The notes under the pieces were generated by a model. That model had not been told where the DNA came from. It saw only the letters and a list, made by a program, of their open reading frames with translations, and did not search any database. Source: Sanderia malayensis (Eukaryota; Cnidaria; Scyphozoa; Semaeostomeae; Pelagiidae). From it: DNA of 64,000 bases. Shown here piece by piece: positions 52,612 through 62,633 of the stretch. Location of the stretch: NCBI GenBank assembly GCA_013076295.1, contig RQOL01000374.1, positions 1,860,001 through 1,924,000 on the forward strand, written 5' to 3'. The translations under genes and the position numbers were made by a program. How positions within the stretch are numbered: position 1 is the first letter of the stretch; each line of letters begins with the position of its first letter.

Positions 52612-53534
52612 CTACCTTCTTCTTTTGCCTTTTGCAAGATCCCATTGATATGACAGCGAAGCAGATTTGATTTCGTCAGTCACCTCAAAGTTCTTATATT
52701 GCGTCATAGTTTCTGATTTGTAGAACAGAAGAGAAGGGTACCGTACAAGCATCTTCCAATCCTTATTTTCAGCCTTCAAATACTTTCTCACTAGTAACAC
52801 TGCACTTCGTTGTACTTGGACTTTCTTTGAAACCATCTGGTCAATGTAGATGTGGACTGTTTGGCCATTGATTTGATAGGGGTGCTCTTGAAGAATTTTT
52901 GGTGCAGCATCTAGAATTTCTGAGGGGTCTGACCATCTGAGGAACTCCACGAAGATGGGCCTAGGCTAGGCCTATCATTAGAGGCAGATTTCCTGGCTGC
53001 TCGATGGGCTCGTTCAATTTCTACATCAGCAAAATTAAGATGTGATTCAATAAAGTTAGAAATAAGACTTTTGCAATTTACCCAGGTATCTTTACCCTCA
53101 GCGGCTTCGGGAAAGCCATGGAAAACTAGGGTTTTGCGCAAATGTCGATTTCTCAAGTCATCGAGGGTGGCTTCTAGGTGTTCAATTTTGGTTTCTTTTG
53201 ACAATAAATCGCTTTCAAGCTCTTCAAATTTTGAGGAATGGTCATCAATGTCACTTCTCATTTGCTCTTTTTGCTCCTCAAGCAGGGTAATCTTCGTTTC
53301 AGAAGCTTTAATTCGAATATCAATTGATTTGATTTGACTACCAAGCCTGGATTCCAGAGAGGCCATTTCACTTTTGAAGCCAGTTATGATAGACAACTCC
53401 AGCCTCTCCAAGCATGGCATTAGCCAGGCTGGCGGCTCTTCATTTACATTACCTCCCTCTGTAGATTCTTTCTCAGACTTTTTAGATTTTGGAGGCATCT
53501 TTTGGTGGTTGATTTGAGAGATTCGAGATCTCAA
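52612..53534 (-). pseudogene. LINE ORF1 protein: coiled coil plus RRM-like (Transposase_22 type)
   Basis: Starts at 53534; a conserved ATG also lies at MPPKSKKSEKES. Contains a long coiled coil (about 53420-53130; heptad-like EEQKEQMRSDIDDHSSKFEE), then an RRM-like region as in L1 ORF1p (RKTLVFHGFPEA, EIERAHRA), and a C-terminal domain in a second frame (52950-52612; FLRWSDPSEIL, VRYPSLLFYKS). A frameshift lies within the AGGCCTAGCCTAGGCCC repeat near 52965. Would act as an RNA-binding chaperone of the LINE RNP. Confidence 0.8.
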
Positions 53535-53879
53535 AAAAACTAAAAATCAACGGGCCTAAAGTCCAGCATGGAGCAGATTTTATACGTCCAACGTTAACAT
53601 CAGCAACAACCGATAAAAATATGTTATCAATTATTATATGTTCCTTCTCACAAGAGCCTGAAAAGACTGTTGCCGAAAGGTCTACAGCTATTGATAAGAT
53701 GAAATATTTTTAGCGTTTGGGGCCTTGTTGGGACAGGGGTATCAATTTCAATCACTATATTGAGTTTCTTCACTGCATGAAGAAACTTTGCCCTCCACTG
53801 TTAGTAAGCATATCTATACCTTGTAGTGGGGTTACCAGTACGTTTCAAACCAATGATTAAATTTTGTTTTTTTCTTTCA

Positions 53880-54708
53880 GATCGTTGATGAAAAAGTCCT
53901 GCAAGAGCTGCTTTATATTCATCAAGTGTTAACAACCTTGCAATTCGCTGAATTCGAGCAAAACCTCTTCTTTGACATTGGTCACACCATTGTCAGCTTT
54001 ACTCACCCATCTTGTCCATGCCTGTTCTCTGTGGAAGTCGCATAAATAGACAAAGCAGTCTTCAAAAACTTCTTCCAATGCATTGATTTCTTTCTCGTCA
54101 AAATCAGTCATGAAAAAAGATGGCTTCCAATCTGCATTCCAGTCCGCTAGCACGTTCAATCCTTCTGCAATGCTTTCTGTCGTCTCCTGTTCACACATAA
54201 AGGCGCCAACAACCTGATAATCGACATTTGTTTTCACACAGACAAAAAAGAGTGGAATAGCGTACTTTGTTGTCTTGTATGTGGCATCAAGCAGACAAAT
54301 CTTCCCATACCGTCGAAGAAGTTTCTGGTGATACTCCGTTTGACAAACAAATAAGAAGTTCTGAATATCCAATTTCATTCGATAGTAGAATTTCTCATCT
54401 GGCTTCTCTGTTTTCCATCGCGATATCACGATATCATCGTTTCAAGGTTCTTCTGATCATCCTTTGAATGCATCTGTTTCTGTGTTGCAATGTACATATG
54501 ATCTGCTACTGATTTAGATGTTGGATGATACCGCTGATTGTTTAAGTTGTCCATAGCACTGGGTTTGTTTTGTTTGTTTGTTTTGTTTGTTTTCACAAAG
54601 GCATTTATATGACGCTGCATGTCATGCACTTCTGTAACTCCACCAGCAACCTGCTCGTTTATCACAGAGATAAGGGATTTATCTAAGGGTTGAAGAATAC
54701 CGGCGTCC
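53880..54708 (-). pseudogene. CaRF-like end plus MULE DDE transposase exon
   Basis: Acceptor TTGTAG|GACGCC at 54708. First part (54665-54426): GGVTEVHDMQRHINAFVK, YHPTSKSVADHMYIA, the end of a CaRF/ALS2CR8-type domain. Second part (54429-53929): MULE transposase with D48 (LLDATYKTTKYAIPLFF), D109 (FFMTDFDEKEINAL) and C130-x2-H133 (YLCDFHREQAW). An 8-bp tandem duplication (ATATCGTG) near 54425 shifts the frame between the two parts. A second frameshift near 53945 moves the reading to LTLDEYKAALAGLF before the exon ends near 53880. The LINE lies immediately downstream. The catalytic DDE domain would cut and join element ends; here it is broken. Confidence 0.75.
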
Positions 54709-55019
54709 TACAACATGGAAAAGATCAAGGGTTAGATTATATAGGCTATATAACATATTAGAGAAGACAGAACTTCTATGGCTTTGCTGACAATAATTCT
54801 ATCCACAAACTTTTTGATTCAATTAAATATTACTTTTCCTATTGGATGGTTTGTATGCTGCTCATCTTCAGGCAAGACAATTGAGAATTGTTTTACTGTC
54901 TTTGTTGGCTTGGGTTGCCCTTAGAGCTGTGGATTTAGCTTCTCTTCTGTACTTTGTATCAAAATGAAATTAAAGATAGAATATAGATGTAGCATTTGAA
55001 TTTGTCATCTTCTGAAAAT

Positions 55020-55215
55020 ATGAGGTTGGAATGATGTTGTTAAGACATTTAAGTGTACTTTTCCAAAGGAAGATAGTTTCAAGTGCAGTTGAATTGAACC
55101 TTAAAATCTGGAAACCATATCTCTTCTTGTACTTCAATTTGAGCTCTGCAACCAAATTTTTTTGTCTCCTGAACACACACTTGTTTTTTCTTGTAGTCAT
55201 GAAGTTTTTTCTGGA
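55020..55215 (-). pseudogene. CaRF/ALS2CR8-like exon of the MULE-like gene
   Basis: One minus-strand frame reads KKFGCRAQIEVQEEIWFPDF, which matches the pattern of the CaRF (calcium-responsive transcription factor) DNA-binding domain found at the front of many animal MULE-type transposases. The frame then meets a TGA after VQFNC. The CACTA-like element starts 22 bp further upstream and separates this exon from whatever lay before it. Domain call is by pattern only. Confidence 0.5.
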
Positions 55216-55795
55216 GTTGTAATAGATGAATGAATGCACTAGTCAATTGAAATCACGGCACCCCCACCCCCGGGACATAGCGGGGAAGTTAACATTTGGG
55301 TAATGTTACTTCCCCGCTTTTTCTCCCGCTATCAGGGGTACACTGGCTGTTAAATTCCCCGCCCTACATTCCACGGGTATTTTAGAAATTTCATTATTCA
55401 AAAGGCCTGCATTCAAAAACTTTTGAAGAAAACTCGCCAAATAATCGAAACTAAACTTTTGAAGACAACTAACCAAGTAATCGAAACTGAAGTCATTAGC
55501 TTTCATCGAAAAAAACTTCTCCATGGTAGAAAGAATAAGTACGGGAAAGAATAAAACAAATTCAAAAACGATTCAGAGACATAAAACCTTAAATAAAATC
55601 GAGAACAAAACCGAACAACTGAAACGCTAAGCAAAAAATTATAACTGAAACATCGAAAGAAAGCTAACACTGCTGGCTCCGGGCTTTTTCGGTCTTCACG
55701 GGACTCACTTAAGGGTACCTGTCGAAAAACAAATAAGAGGCACAATGTGCTCCTGACTAAAGTTTGGTCGTAAACGTTTGGCAAATAAACTTTTG

Positions 55796-56005
55796 TTAAC
55801 TTATTAACTTTTGTCTATAAACTACATCTTTGACATAACCATCGACTCTTCGGGGCATTTTTGAGTCCGACACATGAAACCATTTAATTTTGCATTCAGT
55901 GTTGTCACAGGCTAGCATCAAAATCATTTTTAAACTTGATGATTCTGCGATGTACTTTTCCTTGATCTTCAGGTTCAACAAGAACTTCAATTTCTCCAAC
56001 CACAT
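55796..56005 (-). pseudogene. Degenerate PHD-finger-like ORF
   Basis: 70-codon ORF with LACDNTECKIKWFHVSDSK: the Cys-x4-Cys-x4-Trp-Phe-His core resembles the middle of a PHD/ING-type finger, but the following Cys is replaced (HVSD) and the outer Cys pairs are missing. It lies within the CACTA-like element and could be a remnant of its cargo. Weak call. Confidence 0.25.
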
Positions 56006-56114
56006 CGTCGCTTATTTGTAATTGAGTATCTTGTTTTTCATCTATGTAGACAAAAATTCAGAACGCTTAAAAATGAATGCAAAAATTTGATACAGCATAT
56101 TTGGTATAGCCTAA

Positions 56115-56260
56115 CAGGTCTGCCCGTCAGAAAGGGGGAGCTGGGGGCTTCAGCACCCCTAATAATCACCAAAACAATGGTTTTACGTCACCAAAAATGA
56201 TGTCACATAGTTTTTTTTATTAGACAGCCCCCCAATAAACATTTCTTTCCGACGGTCCTG
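56115..56260. mobile_element. 146-bp MITE with 5-bp target duplication
   Basis: Left end CAGGTCTGCCCGTCAGAAAG, right end (minus) CAGGACCGTCGGAAAG; flanked by perfect CCTAA copies (56110-56114 and 56261-56265). Internal G-rich arm GGGGGAGCTGGGGG pairs partly with CCCCCC near 56228. Superfamily not assigned. Confidence 0.5.
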
Positions 56261-56365
56261 CCTAAGCATAATGGTCTGACAACTTTTTGGCTGGCCTATT
56301 CGTTATTTTGCTGAAATTTTTAAAAAATACAGAAAATTCTCAGTCACAAAGTTCTTCTTACATTA

Positions 56366-57339
56366 TCTAATATTACTATTCTGCGATGTCACGTGATGAC
56401 GCATTTTCCTTGCCAAAAACAATAGATTCGACCCGAAACAATAGGTCGAACGCCCAAAAACAATGGGCCGAAACGGCGAACCGTGTAATCACAAAGGCTT
56501 TTTTGTACGTGGGTATATGGCAATGAAATTCACACTGAGTGTTTCGTTTATTAATTTAACCAGGGTAATGGATTTTGTTTTTCGATTTTCTCCCTAATTA
56601 TTGAATTATTCCACTAATTATTCTGCTAATTGTGCTATCACGAAAAAACTACGGTTTACGCTGACGAAACTTCCAAATTCGCGTAGCGAATTCCAAATTC
56701 GAACAAAGCGTTCGCTGTTCACGTGACGCGTCTCGCTTTTTGCTGCAAGTTGATTGGCTCTTTTTGCCCGACCCACGTGGTAGGCCTAATGTAAACAAGC
56801 CCAAAGTTTTAATGAACAAATTATGATAAGGGATTATCAGGCGAGCGCAGCGAGCTAACCTATTGTACGTGGGGTTCAAAGAGGCATGAGCATAAGCGAA
56901 TGCAGCGCACGAAGTGCGCCAACCACAGGCGAGCGCAGCGAGCTAACCCATTGTACGTGGGGTTCAAAGAGACATGAGCGTGAGCAAATTCAGCGCACGA
57001 AGTGCGCCAACCACAGGCGAGCGCAGCGAGCTAACCCATTGTATGTGGGGTTCAAAGAGGCATGAGCCTAAGCGAATGCAGCGCACGAAGTGCGCCAACC
57101 ACAGGCGAGCGCAGCGAGCTAACCCATTGTATGTGGGGTTGAAAGGGGCATGAGCGTAAGCGAATGCAGCACACGAAGTGCGCCAACCACAGGCGAGCGC
57201 AACGAGCTAACCCATTGTATGTGGGGTTCAAAGAGGCATGAGCGTAAGCGAATGCAGCGCACGAAGTGCGCCAACCACATTAAGTTTTTTTCACTTGCCC
57301 CCCTCCGGGAAGCGAGCGAACGCGAGCGCCCCCGGCTAG
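56366..57339 (+). mobile_element. Helitron-like non-autonomous element, copy 3
   Basis: Plus-strand 5' end TCTAATATTACTATTCTGCG (preceded by A) and 3' end CCCCCGGCTAG (followed by T), the same termini as the elements at 13337-16069 and 34462-37195. Subterminal CACGTG and three spaced CAATA/CAATGG motifs are conserved. A CCGGG...CCCGG stem lies just before CTAG. In place of the 14-bp minisatellite it carries five 88-bp units. No coding domain. Confidence 0.6.
56841..57280. repeat. 88-bp tandem repeat, five units
   Basis: Units start GCGAGCGCAGCGAGCTAAC at 56841, 56929, 57017, 57105 and 57193, exactly 88 bp apart. Each also contains GCGCACGAAGTGCGCCAACC, a near-palindrome able to form a hairpin. 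The unit is the inverted equivalent of the GC-rich module seen at 4827-5098. Confidence 0.95.
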
Positions 57340-57672
57340 TCTTCATTATTCTAGTCAATCATTTTGTGAAACCGATTCAAAATTGTCATAATAATAGCAC
57401 ACCGTCATAAATCATAATCACTTTTTCTCCCAAAATGTGCAACGTTTTAAGTTAAAGAAATTTAAATTCAACATGAATGAATATGATTACATCTTACCCT
57501 TTTCTGTCTCTCTTTGGCTGCCATCATGATGCTGAACATGTGTGTGTGGATTCTGCTCTTGCTCCATGGTCTCTCTCACGCCAGACTAGTTTCCAGTCTC
57601 CCTTTACCGCGAAAAACGTTAAAACCACCACTAAATATCCCCGCAAAAATCCGATTTTGTTAATATCCCCGA

Positions 57673-57693
57673 CCCCCCCCCCCCCCCCCCCCC
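57673..57693. repeat. 21-base C homopolymer
   Basis: Run of 21 C next to the right end of the CACTA-like element. The complementary G run could form a G-quadruplex; length is likely to be error-prone. Confidence 0.9.
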
Positions 57694-57794
57694 GAGACAA
57701 ATCGGCATTAAAAATGCGTTGTTCCATGGCACATTCCCCGTTAACTTCCCCGCATGCCCCGGGGTGGGGGTGCCGTGGTTTCGATTGACTAGTG

Positions 57795-58689
57795 CATAAA
57801 ATCTATTGATTTTTTCAAAGCTTACAGGAATTGTACTTACATTATTATACATACTCTTTTTTCTTCAATCTTCATTTTCATATTCTTGTCCCTATATACC
57901 CCATGTTAGCAATCATGAATCCTTTTGTTTATAATGAAATAAGGTATGCCATTGTCATTCCATTGGGTCTTATAATTCTTATCAGGAGCATATTCTGCGC
58001 AAAATTGAAACAACACTTACACTATTGAATTCCTCCTTTCCACTTGATCTAATTAAATTATCTGGCTAAATCAGATTTTTGTAAGATCTGTTTCATCAAC
58101 TGAGGCAGTAAAACAAGATTACCTGTTCTCCCAAAATCTTTTCTTGTTGTTCTACATATGCAGAATTTGTTGTCTCAGCCTCAAAAGTGTCTATTATCCT
58201 ATCAATAGTCTCAATGTTAGATGCATATCCATGAAATGGATTCTTTGATTTTTCTGAGAAGAGACATGACCAAGCATTTGCCGCATACAAGTTCATTATT
58301 ATTCACTCTTCGCAGATATTTTATCATGCATTACATTATATACACTTTAAGAACTTACACAGAAGTAGCATTATTATAGACTGTTTATCAGCTTATCAAC
58401 CGACGCAAAAAGCCAATTTGTTGCAACTGAAGGCAAAGTCACGAGAGCAAACGTATGCACCATAAAACAAAATGTTTAATTTAAGTTTCTATGAATGAAT
58501 GACAGTAAACGGGAGACAGGTGAAAATAATTGTCAACAAAAGGCACTTGGTGGTGGGGAATCATGAGCCATCTGATGGGAAGTTTGCCCACTTAAGTTTG
58601 TATGTCAAAATTCTTCTGCAAGATTAGATAATATCCATTAACTTTCCTGCCGTTGATCATCATGACCTCTTTCTAATTTTATGAGGAGA
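57795..58689 (-). other. 5' region of the MULE-like gene, not resolved
   Basis: AT-rich. A 66-codon minus-strand ORF at 58296-58096 (WSCLFSEKSKNPFHGY, FEAETTNSAYVEQQEK) is compositionally plausible as an early exon of the MULE-like gene, but nothing in it is recognised. No other gene is supported. Confidence 0.3.
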
Positions 58690-58814
58690 GAGGCTGGGTG
58701 AGTTGGTTGTTACACGCAGACCGCACGCTGCTCATTTCTTTGTGGCCGCTCAAAAACAACCTTTCAGCATCAATCATGTGACCTGGTTTCAACGGGTGGG
58801 ATTTCGTGTTCACC
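58690..58814 (-). repeat. Right terminal inverted repeat of the MULE-like element
   Basis: Inverted partner of 45979-46113, followed by the proposed target copy GGATTTCTC (58815-58823). Confidence 0.65.
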
Positions 58815-58989
58815 GGATTTCTCATGAGATTTCGGGAAGTAAGCAAGCAATGGTAGGTAGCAATGGTCCAAAATGGAAAGCCAGCCAGCCTCAAAAATAG
58901 ACTGACTCTTATGAAAAAGATCTGGCCTAAGTGACATAATATTGTCCATTTTCCACTCCCCTCAACAATCTTAATACCAAAACACATGT

Positions 58990-59100
58990 TTAATACTCAC
59001 CTGTCTCAGGAAGTGGGCGTTCGTGCGTTAGCCCTTGAACTGCCTGAGCAAAACCTAGCCCTAAGGTTGGTGATTGCCCAGGAAAACACTTTTCCCGCCA
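58990..59100. repeat. Split direct repeat B2
   Basis: Starts TTAATACTCACCTGTCTC, ends TTTTCCCGCCA; direct copy of 59411-59520. Confidence 0.85.
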
Positions 59101-59223
59101 ACGCACCTGTCACCGCAGCGAAAAACTGCGGGATAAGGAAGGAAGAAAGAAAAGAAAAGGTGGAGTCGAGAAAAAAGGAAGAACGTAAAGAAAAAAAATA
59201 GAGGGAGGGAAAACCAGGGTGGG

Positions 59224-59413
59224 GACGAAATTGTCAGCTGTAATTTTCAGGCGTGCAAACTGATCAGAATAATCTCAACGGATCTAGCAAGTTGATAGCA
59301 AGGTGTGACCCGCAGCGATAGTGCAAGTGGACAAACTACCGCCCTGCCCAGCAACAGTGACACTTCGCCCAGGTGGTATTAACTGCGGTTCAACCAGGTC
59401 TAACCAATATTTA
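59224..59413. repeat. Split direct repeat A2
   Basis: Starts GACGAAATTGTCAGCTG; direct copy of 62634-62823 with few differences. Abuts B1. Confidence 0.88.
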
Positions 59414-59520
59414 ATACTCACCTGTCTCAGGAAGTGGGCGTTTGTGCATTAGCCTTGAACTGCCTGAGCAAAACCTAGCCCTAAGGTCGGTGATTGCCCA
59501 GGAAAACACTTTTCCCGCCA
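59411..59520. repeat. Split direct repeat B1
   Basis: Direct copy of 58990-59100 with few substitutions and one lost C. Confidence 0.85.
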
Positions 59521-59849
59521 AAGGACACGCCAGTGTACCCACCAATCACCGAAAGCTAATACTAAAATCCTAGGAAACCTAGTAAGAACGGGCTTCCCAA
59601 AAGGTATGGAACCCAAAAGGTAGAAGAAAAGGAAAGGCAGACAAGCAAAGAGCAATACAGAAGAAGAAGCCAAGAACAGAAATAAGGAGGACAAATGAAA
59701 TCGCAAAACAGAAAACGTACGCAGGGGGCAAAAAACATAGCTCGAGAGCCAAGCCTAACCTAGATGCCGAATTATTGCCCGAAGGCAACCGTGCGGCCAA
59801 AAAGCCTCGAACATTTCACAAGGGCAAAAGACGCAAGGCTTGAAGGCAA

Positions 59850-60390
59850 CAGCGTGGCCCGGAGGCAAACAAGTGGCCTGAAGGCAAACAAATGGCCCGA
59901 AGACCAAACTTACCATTAGTATTATTATGATAATATACACATGGCACGAAGGCAAAAGCAAGGCCCGAAGGCAAACAAATGGCCCGAAGACCAAACTTAC
60001 CATTAGTATTATTATTATAATATATGCATGGCCCGAAGGCAAAAGCAAGGCCCGAAGGCAAACGAATGGCCCGAAGACCAAACTTACCATTAGTATTATT
60101 ATTATAATATATGCATGGCCCGAAGGCAAAAGCAAGGCTCGAAGGCAAACGAATGGCCCGAAGACCAAACTTACCATTAGTATTATTATGATACTATATG
60201 CATGGCCAGAAGGCAAAAGCAAGGCCCAAAGGCAGACAAATGGCCCAAAAAAACCAAACTTATCATTAGTTTTATTATGACAATAGACGCATGGCCCGAA
60301 GGCAAAAACAAGGCCCGAAGGCAGACAAATGGTCTGAAGACCAAACTTACCATTAGTATTATTATGATACTATACGCATGGCCCGAAGGC
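59850..60390. repeat. 88-bp tandem repeat with GGCCCGAAGGCAAA motif
   Basis: Six imperfect units of about 88 bp; each has TTACCATTAGTATTATTA (near 59909, 59997, 60085, 60172, 60259, 60347) followed by ATGGCCCGAAGGCAAAA. Long ORFs on both strands (59755-60222 minus, 59927-60280 plus) merely follow the repeat. It occupies the place where RNase H and recombinase would be expected. Confidence 0.9.
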
Positions 60391-60496
60391 AAAATACATG
60401 GGACGCATACATCACAAAGGCTAGAAGTCAAAAGCATGGCCCAAAGGCATTATAAGGCGCAAAAGCAGCAGCCAGAATGGAAGACATAGCAACCAC

Positions 60497-61580
60497 TCAC
60501 GTTAATGAAGCAGATGTTACAGAAAGGCAGGGCGTGCTGTCCCATGAAGAAAAAAGGAATAAGATTTTACCGTTCGAGGCATGCACTAGCTTAAACCACC
60601 AAGCAGGATCATCCTGTGCCTGGATGGACAGCCGGACAAATGGATGCAATTCAGCTACCGTAGAGGCCCGGTCAATCAAATGCCTAGCAACGGCCTACCA
60701 AGAACAATGGCTTGACAATAATGTTGAAGGCTGCCAATTAATGATAACAAGTCAAGCTTGGTACCAGATGTTCGTTGATCCCAAGCACTCAACTGTGCTC
60801 TGGTCTTAATAATCATCTCATCCGGTAAACGCAATTCTAAAGCTTCAGTATCGAACACACAGCCTAAATAAGTAATAGAAGTCGAAGGCCCCCCGGTCTG
60901 ATCGGCTTCGAGTGGAATACCCAAAAGTTTGTGAAGGGAAAAACCCTGATGCAAATTCCTCTCGCAAAGTGAAGACACCGCTGGACCAGGCAGAAAGAAA
61001 TCATCTAGGGAATGCTGAACATGCAGAATATGCGCTTCATGCCTGAAAATAAATTGTAAACTATCCGCAAACCGAGTAAAAATCCTTGGGGACGAACGCA
61101 AACCAAAAGGCAATGCTAAATCGATGAAAACACTTCCTTTCCAGCACAGACCCAGCAAATAGCGATGCTCTTGACACACAGGCAACAGTCGATATGCCGT
61201 TGAGTATCGAACTTAGCTATTAGTGCCCCTTTTCCCAACTGCATAATAATAGAAATTGCTCCTGGGATACGGGCAGAAGAAACAGCAGCCTCAGATTGTG
61301 CGATCAAGTCATTCACGCTATGGGAATGTGGAAACGATAGATCAGTTGTCGGCCTGAACTTGCCTTGTGAAGACTTTGGGATAACGCCAAAACGATGTAG
61401 GTGCAAATTAATTGTAGGAAGTTTTGGAAAATGGCCAGCTATCGAAACAAGCTTAAACTCATCCGCAAGATAACGATCCATAATTGCAAGCTGAGTATAA
61501 GCTGACTGGCAATTGGGCATAGCTGGGCACACAGGGCCCAAGGTGACCCCGAGATTAAAGCCATATCGCAAACCGTGCAA
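60497..61580 (-). pseudogene. DIRS-type reverse transcriptase fragment
   Basis: The first part (61580-61116) has the DIRS pattern GLRYGFNLG, HRFGVIPKSSQGKFR, DLSFPHSHSVND and GKGALIAKFD. The second part (61185-60676) has DLALPFGLRSSP, HSLDDFFLPGP (the Asp pair of the catalytic site; the usual Tyr is Ser here) and LDLLSLIGSLQHYC. The third part (60679-60497) has LHPFVRLSIQAQDDPAWWF, the start of the RNase H region. Frameshifts separate the three parts (about 61140 and 60680). Reading stops where the tandem repeat starts. Would copy the element RNA; here inactive. Confidence 0.8.
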
Positions 61581-61589
61581 AACATAATG

Positions 61590-62633
61590 CGCATCAATTT
61601 GCTAAGAAATACTGCCAAACGTAAAAATTGAATGGTGTAATAGTGACTGGAGCAGGCAAAAAACAAGGAGGAGAAAATCACAAAAATCGAGCTGACTATA
61701 AATAAAATCAAGGTCATATAGGGCCCATCAACAATCGCTTGAAACATGGCCAAGTCTGTGGAACCCAGCGTGTGGCGTAATGCAATTATCTAATTAATGC
61801 GTATCCGACTTGAAATGTTCCAAACTTTAGCAACAGGTCTCTTCTCATCAATTAAGACCTGTCAGCAACAAGATTATCAGCAAATTAACATGTAACCATG
61901 TATATCATGGTCGCGCTCATTTTGTTTCATTCAAATATAAACTCATGCAAAAAACAACACGTTCAAAGAACATTGAAACTTCCATCAAAGTGGCTGGCTT
62001 TGGACGTATTGCAAACAACAAATTCAATGACGTGGAAGATAGTGATGAATTATATGAAGATTCTCGAGATCAGTATTTTGAACAACAAGATTGTATACAG
62101 ATTGTTGAACTGCCTGATTGCTGCAATCTGCATTTGATAGTTTTTTACGTTAAGCATGTTAGCAGCCACTGGCACAAAGCTATGCATTCTGAGATCGCTA
62201 CTTTGTTTGAGAATATAAACAAGGGAGAAACATAATATAAATTAGACCTAGCAATTTCTGATAACTTCTCTTCCTCGCCACAGGGGGCGAGGACTCAGAA
62301 GGGTGCTAACGACAAAATCTTAAGCAAAATTAAAAAGAACGTCCTCACCGATCCACGAGGAATGAAATTGCTTGTCGCTCCTTGAAGCTTGAAGCGATTA
62401 ACTCTGACTGCAACACGCTCTCGACACTACCAAACTGAAGCCACGGGTTAACTAACGATTGATGGAAGGGCCTAACCCGATCAACAAATGACTTTGCAAT
62501 TTGGTGAGATCCAATTCACAAGGATCCGTGAATAAAAACTTGTACAGTCGAAATTCCAACACGGCGAACAAATCGTGTGACCAAAACACTGAGGAAATAT
62601 CACCAATACACTGGACGTGATAAAAAACACGCA
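61590..62633. other. Upstream part of the DIRS/Ngaro-like element
   Basis: Expected position of a gag-like gene, but nothing recognisable remains. Plus-strand ORFs at 61898-62235 (up to 96 codons) have no known domain. Confidence 0.4.

Larger units (their letters stand above)
48880..53580 (-). mobile_element. LINE retrotransposon, L2/CR1/Jockey group
   Basis: Near-full-length non-LTR retrotransposon with ORF1 (53534-52612), ORF2 (52501-49226) and a 3' UTR of about 350 bp with an 11-C tract at 49095-49105. It ends in an A/T-rich ATGAAAA-like simple sequence near 48880-48900. It is inserted in the intron between the transposase exon and the SWIM exon of the MULE-like gene, in the same orientation. 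The exact 5' end and target duplication were not found; the 5' UTR may reach about 53870. Confidence 0.85.
55237..57794. mobile_element. CACTA-like DNA element
   Basis: Terminal inverted repeats of about 55 bp: left (55237) starts CACTAGTCAATTGAAATCAC, right (minus, from 57794) starts CACTAGTCAATCGAAACCAC; both continue GGCACCCCCACCCC and GGGGAAGTTAAC. The CACTA start fits the EnSpm/CACTA superfamily. No matching 2-4 bp target duplication is visible. Subterminal TCCCCGC motifs repeat at both ends. No transposase is seen, so it is non-autonomous or gutted. It is inserted in the MULE-like element and itself hosts a MITE and a Helitron-like copy. Confidence 0.6.
45979..58814 (-). mobile_element. 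MULE-like DNA transposon with CaRF-DDE-SWIM-Ulp1-PHD gene, nested insertions
   Basis: Ends: GGTCAGCATGAAATCCCAC (plus, from 45979) and GGTGAACACGAAATCCCAC (minus, from 58814). They align without gaps for about 70 bp at roughly three-quarters identity, and again further in (TCTGCG...TAAC). Flanks are GGATTTTTT (45970-45978) and GGATTTCTC (58815-58823): a 9-bp target duplication with 7 of 9 matches, the size expected of Mutator-like elements. The minus-strand gene runs from the right end to the left end. Subtracting the LINE (~4.7 kb) and the CACTA-like element (~2.6 kb) leaves about 5.6 kb, a plausible size for an autonomous element. All coding parts are damaged. The boundary call is inference from these signals. 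Confidence 0.6.

Noticed and set aside
53870..53895. Plus-strand splice acceptor TTTCTTTCAG at 53880
   Set aside because: The coding frames here run on the minus strand; the match is incidental.
56366..56380. Integrated CRESS-type viral origin (TAATATTAC)
   Set aside because: No viral Rep or capsid coding sequence and no clear stem-loop; the nonamer is just the terminus of a repeat family.
59755..60280. Membrane-protein-like repeat ORF (IIIILMVSLVFGPFVCLRA) in the 88-bp tandem repeat
   Set aside because: Open frames exist on both strands through the same repeat, so they follow from repeat length and composition.
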